This document shows positions 56,220 through 64,000 of a stretch of DNA of 64,000 bases, one piece after another. The stretch spans positions 342,485 through 406,484 of the forward strand of contig NW_015971539.1 of assembly GCF_000182565.1 (NCBI RefSeq), read 5' to 3'. Within the stretch, counting starts at the first letter, position 1. Every line of letters begins with the position of its first letter. The DNA is from Spizellomyces punctatus DAOM BR117 (Eukaryota > Chytridiomycota > Chytridiomycetes > Spizellomycetales > Spizellomycetaceae). The notes below the pieces were generated by a model. It saw only the letters and a program-made list of their open reading frames with translations. It did not search any database and had not been told where the DNA came from. The translations under genes were made by a program, and so were the position numbers.

Positions 56220-57543
56220 ATGGGGGAACTCGACCATCCCGTCCCACCACCAACCCCACTATCACCACATCACTGCGCACCCTCCGCCTCTGCTCGGTCT
56301 TCGTTTTCGTCGCAAACGTCCGGAACTTCAACCTCGTCTCGGAATCAGACACGAACGCCGACACCCCCAGTCCAAGAGCCCCAGAGGACACGAAAACGAA
56401 ATCTGGATGCAGCAGTATCACTGCCTGCTGATGCAACAGTGTTGAAACCACCATCAGTCATCGATGGTGGTAACTTTCACCCAAATCAGATTGACCAGCG
56501 CACTCTGCATAACGGTGCTCTCCCATCTACTACCCCCCAACTTCTTCCCCGCTTACCCCCCGTCAACGATCTCAATCTGAATTCGAGTCGTCAACTCTAC
56601 CCTTGGGACATGAAACTCCCCGATATCCAACAACCGCACATCTTGAACCCGCCAGCGCATTCTGTCTCGCTACCCTCACTTGGGCCCCTAACAACCTCAC
56701 AATTCAGGGACGTGGACCTGGATTCGACACGAACCAAGCGAGCACGTAAAGCCAACATGGCACCGAACCTATTAAAGCCTATTCAACCAATTCTTTCCCA
56801 ACTTGTCCCGACGTTGGTAAATCCTTCATCCCTTTCCCCAGTTATGACGAGTATGCCGCAACGACAAGAGCCGCAATCATATAGTGGTCGGGATTCAGGG
56901 TCGAGTGATGACCCTCCTAAAAGCCAATCGCAAGATCATGACTCTGATTCAGAAAACGGCATAATGGATCGCGGAGCGAATGTAGCGAGTTCTTTGAAGA
57001 GAAAGAGAAATGCATCGGACGAGTACGATGTAAAAGAGTCTAAATTGGCGCATAAGCGAAAAATGAACGCAGGCATGTGTTTTACTTTTATTACTATCTG
57101 GCTTTTGTTTAGGGCGTGATGGCTTAGCCCTTTCTATTATCTTTATAGAAGCCGCTAGAAGGTGCCGAGAACGGAAAGCGCAGCGCATCCAAAGTCTCGA
57201 AGACCAAATCACAACGGTTGAACAATCCAACGCAGAACTCATTATGCGCAACGCCATTCTTGAGAACGAACGACGAGCTTGGAAAACGACCGAAACCAGT
57301 CTTCGAGACCGGGTATCCAATTTAGAAGACCGATGCAAAGAGCTGGAAGCCCAGCTGCAGAATGCAAGGATGGGATTATTGTTTCATGCTGCAAGTCAGA
57401 CTGGGAGTGGGTTGGGAAGTCCGATTTCACCAGAGGCGGAGTTGGAGGAGTCCCAGGGTGCGTTGAAACAAGAGGGAACCAACAAAGTGGATACAAAGGA
57501 CGAGTCAGTGGTGGAGGCACCTGTTGTGGGAACTGAGACTTGA
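56220..57543 (+). CDS. bZIP transcription factor
   Basis: Two exons (56220-57072, 57149-57543) encode 415 residues. The start MGELDHPV is preferred to an in-frame ATG at 55950 because the upstream 90 residues look like translated leader. The N-terminal 270 residues are Pro/Ser/Thr-rich. The bZIP is built across the intron: the basic region KRKMNAEAARRCRERKAQR (N..AA..CR) followed by a leucine-zipper-like heptad series (LEDQITTVEQSNAELIMRNA, then ILENERRAWKTTETSLRDRV). A second coiled coil continues to about residue 350. The intron that splits the basic region begins with GC (GCATGT) rather than GT; the frame is only continuous with that donor. The regulon is unknown. Confidence 0.88.
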
Positions 57544-60500
57544 AAAAACTGGGTTAAAATGAAAACTCTTTTAATGTGTTGATCTTACGTCAGTTTTTTC
57601 CTGTTGTAGTTGTTTTGTCCCTGCTTTTCTGTAAATATTACCTGTTTCCGGGAGAAACGTACGTTTTCCCAATCAGTATTAGATGCGTTTCATTGTTTGT
57701 CCTCGACTAAAGCCTGTTAGGACTTGTAGTCGGACAAACACCTGCACAGAAACACACATTTGGCCATAGCAGAATTTTGCACATGATTGCAATGCCAAAG
57801 AAAACTAATTCTTCTCGAGCGTTCTGGTAAGAATCATGTTGTGTTCTTCAGTGGAAAGTTTGCCATCATGATGCAAAGCATTGGATAAAGTGTCAGAAAC
57901 AAAGCATCACAGCCAAGAGATTGGAATTCAGTATCTCTATAATCCACGCCAAACGCCAGAACCGTGCAATTGGCGAGGACACTCCATACATTTGCCATTC
58001 GTTAGCCCATAGCGTACCTGTGATTCCCTGATTATACCTTTCTGGACTATGTATCCAAAGCCTGCAATGTCTTTTCAAGAACAATTAAATGCTACAGATA
58101 AATTGGCGACCCGTCAAGTCGCAAGGGTGATTTTAAAGATGGCAGGATGGCATTCGGATTGAGGATCAATTTCTGATTTCATCCCCTGCGATTAGTTTCT
58201 GTATTTCGTTCCAGCTTGCAGTATGATCCGTAACTAGGAGCTTTCACCATGAATGAGCATATCTCAACTACGATATTACTAGTTTTTAAACGTTATGAAG
58301 ACAAGGAAATGAGTGATCGATAAACCAGGCCGATATGTAGGTCGAACAACTGAGCAACAACCCTTCATGATCACGTGGCTATATCAAAGGTTGCTCTGAA
58401 TTTGACAATTGCCAACTTTTGTTTGTACGCACTCCATCTGGGCATAGTACACTGGCCAGTCGCGAGTATGGCCAAATAAACAAAAATGTGGAGTAATAAG
58501 ATGAAGATGTGCTCAAAGGCGGGGATATTTTCTCATTGGGAGTACCTTTTACAGCAAAACCGTCCATAATGTTCCCCGCTGTACAGATTGCCCCATTTTC
58601 ATCGATTCAATCACCAAATATATCCCAAATCAAGAGAAATGGGTGCAAGGAAGGCGAACACTCTGTATTGTGATCGTCATTATGGAATTTATGTGGTTCC
58701 CAGTGGATTTCGTCGGGGACTTTGCTAATATTGGTTTTTTGGATGGCATTATGGAAATTAGTTGGACCATCCGTAAATTGGGGGTTGATGACAAGTGACG
58801 TCTACTTGGCTCCTACCAGGCAGCAACAGAAAGTTTTTGGCAATGAAGGAATGTTTACAGTCTTGAACTTTTTGCGTATCTGGATTTCATTTGCATGTAG
58901 ACTGCTAAGCAATTTAAAAAAGGGCTGGGTAGTTAAACCTTGTCCACAATTATTTTTACCCTAGACTCGCGTGGCCTTTTGACTTGCGTTTATTTTTTGC
59001 TCTGGTTTGTTCTCCAAAACCTGGTTTTGCCCAACTTCTTAACGAAAATCTATGAAATCCACACCGTTTTACACGGTTCAAACTGTCCTCTCCTGTTGGA
59101 TTTCACTCTTCGTTATTTAAAGTAATACACCCATCGTAGTCATAGTTATACCACTTCCCACCAGGAATCCGCTCAGAGAGTTAAAATTTCGGTATCAAAG
59201 CTCATGATTCTTCTATCGTGGTGCAGTCATCTGGCGATGGGACGGACTCGTATTGGTACGAAAACCAATTTTGGTTTCTTATGCACTTGCAAGTCGAAAA
59301 CCGTCCCCATGAAATCAACTCTATCAGATTCGGTGTTGTCACCGTAGTCATCCGTCGTTTGTTTCTGACATAAATTACTCTCGCTTCCACCGTGCTGGTG
59401 GAGCAATTCTCAACCGTCCAGTACGTTTCTGATTGTTTTGCCAAAGTCGCCAATTTCCTTTCTCGCGAGCCAAACAAGTCTGTACGTCTACGCCCTTCAA
59501 GACTCTGTTCATTGTGCAAAAATCGAGTGGAATGGACAAGATTATTGCGGTTCCCGGTTCTTAAGTTCAATGCGATAATGTTGGCCCATGATACCCTATC
59601 TAACATCTTTGGTGCCCGTAGACTATTTTTACTAGAGAAATGACTTTGTATACTTTTGCTGGAAGAGTTTGATTTCCTGATGGAGCTCGAATAGATGAAA
59701 TATTGTTACGATCCGTCTGAGGCAGAATAGGATACAATTATCCGTAGAGAATGGGCTAATCACTGCTTTCGAGGTCGTCGCCAGGCAACAATTCGCCCGC
59801 TGAAGGGCCATGTTGTTTTGGCATGCGGGTTTGCTTGACCAACTGCTTGTACAACAGGATAATGCTTGATACAAGGTGTTCTCTATGATTCGTCAGGTCA
59901 ACACTATTTCTTTATTTTCACAGAATATTACAAGACCAGTGCAACTACTGCCTTTCTCCTTGCTGCCATTATTCTTTTCCAATGCAGCAGACCAAAAATC
60001 TCCTCATCTGCGCACTTGGTGGCATGTCGAGAATGCTTTTGATCTGGTTAAGTCTTGATCCCGCAGATCCGCGTGAGATCCGCCGTGATGTCCAATCTCG
60101 TCTGTTGTGTTTTCAAATGAAGCATGCACTTGCTTTAGGAGGTTCTCATTTTCGTTACCGCATTGTTCAATCTCTGTGACGCAATGTCGAAATCGGGGGT
60201 GCCGCTAGAGTAGTAGCAGGAGGACTGCTGCGTCTTAAACCTACCAGTCCATGGAAGACTGATGATCGCTATCAATGTTGTAATTGTTTATTTCTCAACA
60301 CTATTATAACAAACAACTGCTGTTGGTGTTGTCATCTTGCTCATTATGGATGCCGCATGCAAGGTACATAATCTCGAGTACTCTCACCGTCCTGCTGACG
60401 GTGATGATAGCCAGATCCGCCAACCGGAGATCAGTGTAATCTTTTTTACAGTATATGCACAGGGCGATACAAAGTGATAGACTATATTGTCTTTTGATCC

Positions 60501-61866
60501 ACCTCTGCAACTTTTGTTTTGGGCATTATGAACTATCGCTATTTGTTGCATCGCCGGGCGCCTGATGGATCTATCCAATTGTTATTGACTATTGCCAAGC
60601 TTGTTTGGACTTGGTTCTGGTGATGATTTATCGTCGTGTTTTACTGGTCGATTGAGGCTCGGGACTGCCCGACAAGGCTATTTGGATAAGAATGACTTGA
60701 AGAAAGGCGGTGTGGTCAAAGAAGATATTTTATACCAGGTATATAAGACAATTCTACCACATTTTTTAAATTTGACAAGTTGGTCTAGTGGTTTACAGAT
60801 CACCTACACCTGTTATTCAGATCCCAAAAGCATCAAGACATTGATTGCTGTCATTTTACTAAGGCTGGTCGCAGCGGAAGCCATCTGTCTCGTGCACGGT
60901 ATCTCACTCTCCTCTTGGCGCAATGAAGGGATCAATGCGTTGGCATCAAGTGCAAATTGGGTTAGTTTTTGTTTTAAGCTTGCTGATCAAGATTGGGTGA
61001 ATACGTGGAGAGCAGCGAATTACCTCACAATCACAAACTGCTCACCATGGGCTGTTACTACTCAGGCTTTCGCTTTGGACTTGGGTTTCAGCATTATTCG
61101 TTGTATCTGGCAGGGATAGATCAATGGCTATTTCCTCCATCTATGGTATTTGTTTGTCTCAGTATTGCGGCAACTTGTGGAAAGTCACCCGATCATTCAC
61201 GAACTGAGGCGTGTACCTATCATCCAATACCTGGTCTGACATGCTCGTTATATACTGGAAATGACGTTGCAAAGTATCATTACTGCTGTACACTCGAATT
61301 AGACTGAGCAAAAACAAACCCGCAGCTGGCAGTGCCGTCGCCAGAACAAGGTCAGGGATTCCGCGCTTTGTTTTTTGTGTATATCCATCGTAAAACATAA
61401 TTTGACATTTCCCTTAACCTGGCCAGGCATATTAGAGAATATTATAGTTGGAACGATGCATTCATGTTTGGGAGAAGATGCCTAGAACTACGCCCATAGA
61501 GTAATGAATAGTAGTAAGACAATTTGAAACTAACTAAAGTGCTACAGCGGTAATACTAGAGAATGGACCGAAGCAGTGTAGTGATGGACTCTCAAATATA
61601 TTGTAAGTACATTGAGAAATTGGAAAAATGTATAATACGAAAAAGAAAATCCTACGCTATGTACGAACACTTGGTACAGCTCAAAATACCCGTTAATCCT
61701 TGATTGAGAAAAAAAGCAATTCGCGCGAGCCAAGTCGGTGTCTGCTCCAGGTTTTTGTTTGTAAACCCTATACGAGACCAAAAAGCAACCTAGGACCCAA
61801 TGTTCCAAAGTAAAAAGACGGTATTTACAGGTGTACTTGCCAAAATAGATTGTCGCGAAGAGTTTC
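57544..61866. other. 4.3 kb stretch without a recognisable gene
   Basis: No known domain, rRNA, tRNA or complete transposon was recognised. Open frames are short; the longest is 175 residues at 60592-61119 (+), with no familiar pattern and no splice continuation. The codon-like texture of parts of 59880-60240 and 60590-61310 suggests decayed coding DNA, possibly an old mobile element or an orphan gene, but no motif supports either. CACGTG occurs at 58372-58377. Confidence 0.4.
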
Positions 61867-63321
61867 TTATTTCAATGGGTTCTTGACCATGAGAGAAATC
61901 ACCTCAAACAGCACATCGGCAGCCGCCTAATAAAAGAGTTGGTTAGCATGGGGAACTAATCTAGGCATCGTTCATATACACATTTGCTTACCATGGTGGT
62001 CAACTCAGCGTTGGTATCATATGCTGGGGCAACTTCGACCACATCAGCACCGACAAGCTTCACGCCGTCCAAAGACCTGATAATGGTGCGAAGTTCCCGA
62101 GTAGTCCAACCACCGGTTTCAGGCGTGCCAGTTGCAGGAGCAAATGCAGGGTCCAGCACATCAATGTCGATGGAGAGGTACACCAAATTGTCGCCTACTG
62201 CCTTCTTGATCCTCTCGGCAATGCCCTTGGTACCAATCTCATCAATGTCACGGGCTTCGATAATGTGGAATCCGCATAGTGCATCATTGTCGTAGTCAGA
62301 GGGACCTGAAAGTGTGGGTACGGATACCAGCGTGGATGGAGCTTCCGTTTTTGATCAAACCTTCCTGAGAGGCGTGGTAGAAATACGTTCCGTGATTGTA
62401 AGCGCCCTGCTCCGACTTTTTCCCACCAAACACTTTTGGCTTCCATGTGTCGATATGGGAATCAAACTTAAAAAAAAAAATGTAGCAAGGTGAGATATGG
62501 TCAAAGTACTAGGTAAGGTAAGATTGACGTACATGAACGACGGAAACGGGTCCATAAGCCGAAGCGATACTTCTCAAAATGGGCAAAACAATGGTATGGT
62601 CTCCACCAAGAGTCACCAGACGAGGGAATTGAGCAGCAAGCGTACCAGGGAACAACCGATGTGCGGCCGGTGTACGATGCAACAATTCCTTGTGTCCATA
62701 CTGCATTTGTTCAATGGCCAGAGCATTGTCGTAGGGTGTGACTGGGACGTCACCACAATCTATTATCTTTGCCCAGCTGTTGAAAGGGTTGACGTTTTGG
62801 GGAACATTGTAACCCTGTCATGAATACAGCGATTTTAGTAGATGCTCTCATAAGTTGAGTAAAAAGTTACGGCAAAACTCACCCCGTAAAGAACAAGTCG
62901 CTTACTGCCCTGTCTAATACCGGCAGGTCCGAACCGAGCACCGGGACGGTAGCTGGTAGCAGTATCGAAAGGCAATCCAAGAATAGCAATATCGTAGTCA
63001 ACATCCTTGTCCTTCCAACACCTCTCGCTCGGAAGGTGTGCAAAAGTTGTAATGCCAGAGAAAACACTACATGATTTTCAATTAACATTGTGTGTCAAAA
63101 AAACAAACGTTAACTGATCGTGCAAGGATATCAAACTTTTACCTGTCAGCAGTAACTTCACCGTCACCCGGGATAGAATGCTCAGCAGAACCCTTGTTGA
63201 AAGTAGATTGACCGTTCATAACCACTTGATACAGGTCGTTCCCTCCATGTGGGTAAGCACGGCCTTTACACGAGAAATAGGCTAATACAGCCAAACTGCT
63301 TAGAAGCGCCGAAGTGAGCAT
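61867..63321 (-). CDS. Agmatinase/ureohydrolase-family enzyme, secreted form
   Basis: Ureohydrolases use two manganese ions to release urea from agmatine, arginine or related guanidines. Exons are 63321-63143, 63066-62883, 62814-62533, 62466-61992 and 61926-61867, for about 392 residues after correction. A signal peptide, [20 protein letters not shown], precedes the fold. Metal-binding motifs are all present: [16 protein letters not shown] and [39 protein letters not shown] and [15 protein letters not shown] are other landmarks. Exon 4 contains one extra base (about 62313) between HAGIRTH and [10 protein letters not shown], which breaks the frame. It is probably an assembly error, since both sides are well conserved. 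An upstream ATG (63378) is disfavoured because a TATA box lies only 29 bases away from it. Confidence 0.88.
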
Positions 63322-63406
63322 TGTAGAGATGTGTCGAGGTAGAGGTAGTGGGACGATCTTGTACAAGAACTCTGGCATATGGAAGATGGTTGAGTGTGGG
63401 GTTGCA

Positions 63407-63413
63407 TTTTATA
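63407..63413 (-). promoter_or_regulatory. TATA box of the agmatinase gene
   Basis: TATAAAA on the minus strand, 86 bases before the chosen start codon. The spacing puts transcription start near 63375, which supports translation from 63321. Confidence 0.5.
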
Positions 63414-64000
63414 GAAAAAAAGGATATAATGAGGTCGGGTAAAACCGTAGAAAAGACAAGAAGTCAAGATAAGATGGAATATTGGATGAAATAAAAGTAT
63501 TTGACGATTCTGTAGGCCAAAATCTCCTTTGTAAAAAAAAAAAAAGTTATAAGTAGGTCAAGTCTAGTTGGTTAACTTTTGCCTATCTTTTAATTATTTC
63601 GTAAAGAGAAATACTTGAGTGTTATCAAATATTATTACATAACGGGATTTTTGAACGCGGTCCCGATCGGCTCGCTTTTCGATGAGACCATCTTTCTTTA
63701 AGCAAGATATCCGATAAGCACAATGCGTAGAGACAAACGTTTAAGACATTGTATGCTTCAGATACCATGATAAAGTAGTATCTTCAGAAATTACAAAAAA
63801 GAAAATGGGCAGGCTATAATTGGAAGGGGAATTCAGCTTAACCCCATTTACATGGCTCGGAAAACTTTTAAAAGTCGAACATCCTTTTTACTACCATTTC
63901 CAAAACAACAATCATCTAGAGTTTCTTCACATTTTAATCCTCCATCTAGTAGAAGTATATCCGGCATTATGACTCTATTTTCCCGTGAGCTTGAAGACGG
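63414..64000. other. Intergenic to window end
   Basis: AT-rich upstream sequence of the agmatinase gene. No exon, repeat or RNA was recognised before the window ends. Confidence 0.45.

Noticed and set aside
60592-61119. 175-residue open frame as a gene
   Set aside because: No recognisable motif, no splice continuation and no start context to support it; left as part of the unassigned block.

Overview
This window comes from a fungal nuclear genome. Genes are dense, on both strands, and split by many short introns (about 45-75 bases, mostly GT..AG). The content is fungal: a velvet regulator, HET-C, a P3A plasma-membrane H+-ATPase, MGM101, DOT5, an SPX-RING protein and a secreted SGNH esterase. 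A UBE2S-type E2 with an intact C-terminal LRRL tail and a signal peptide-LRR-TM-SH3 protein point to an early-diverging, chytrid-like fungus rather than Ascomycota. That placement is inference. A TTAGGG-type repeat fits a fungal telomere sequence. No bacterial, viral, CRISPR or complete transposon sequence was recognised.

Layout. 0.9-10.4 kb: velvet gene (-), a hydrophilic stress protein with a CsbD-like tail (+), a duplicated 115-base segment, and the DIS3L2-type exoribonuclease (-). 11-17.7 kb: GH31 alpha-glucosidase (+), a small one-TM protein (+), then adenosylhomocysteinase (+), which is frameshifted and cut by a 100-N gap, followed by a short interstitial telomere-type repeat. 17.7-25.4 kb: WDR3/UTP12 (-), an AT-hook nuclear protein (+) and the LRR-TM-SH3 protein (+). 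26.2-34.0 kb: DOT5-type peroxiredoxin (-) divergent from HET-C (+), SPX-RING E3 (+), and a HCx5R tyrosine phosphatase (+) cut by a second 100-N gap. 35.1-43.4 kb: NDUFAF4-like factor, MGM101, an FHA protein (-), a membrane-anchored FAD oxidoreductase and the UBE2S-like E2. 43.9-54.6 kb: ER M28 metallopeptidase, a small hydrophilic protein, the SGNH esterase (-) and the H+-ATPase. 56.2-64 kb: bZIP factor, a 4.3 kb stretch without a recognisable gene, and a secreted agmatinase-family enzyme (-).

The genes are mostly independent housekeeping or regulatory functions, not one pathway. Loose themes are ubiquitin signalling (SPX-RING, UBE2S), mitochondria (MGM101, NDUFAF4-like), RNA processing (DIS3L2, UTP12), stress tolerance (CsbD-tailed hydrophilin, small hydrophilic protein, peroxiredoxin) and sensing/transcription (velvet, bZIP, AT-hook protein, LRR-TM-SH3, FHA). 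Several neighbours are divergent pairs with a shared intergenic region (DOT5/HET-C, DIS3L2/GH31, UTP12/AT-hook, FHA/FAD, esterase/H+-ATPase).

Exon models were built by hand from splice signals and reading-frame continuity. Three conserved genes need a one-base correction (adenosylhomocysteinase, UTP12, agmatinase). Together with the two gaps, this suggests residual indel errors in the assembly.
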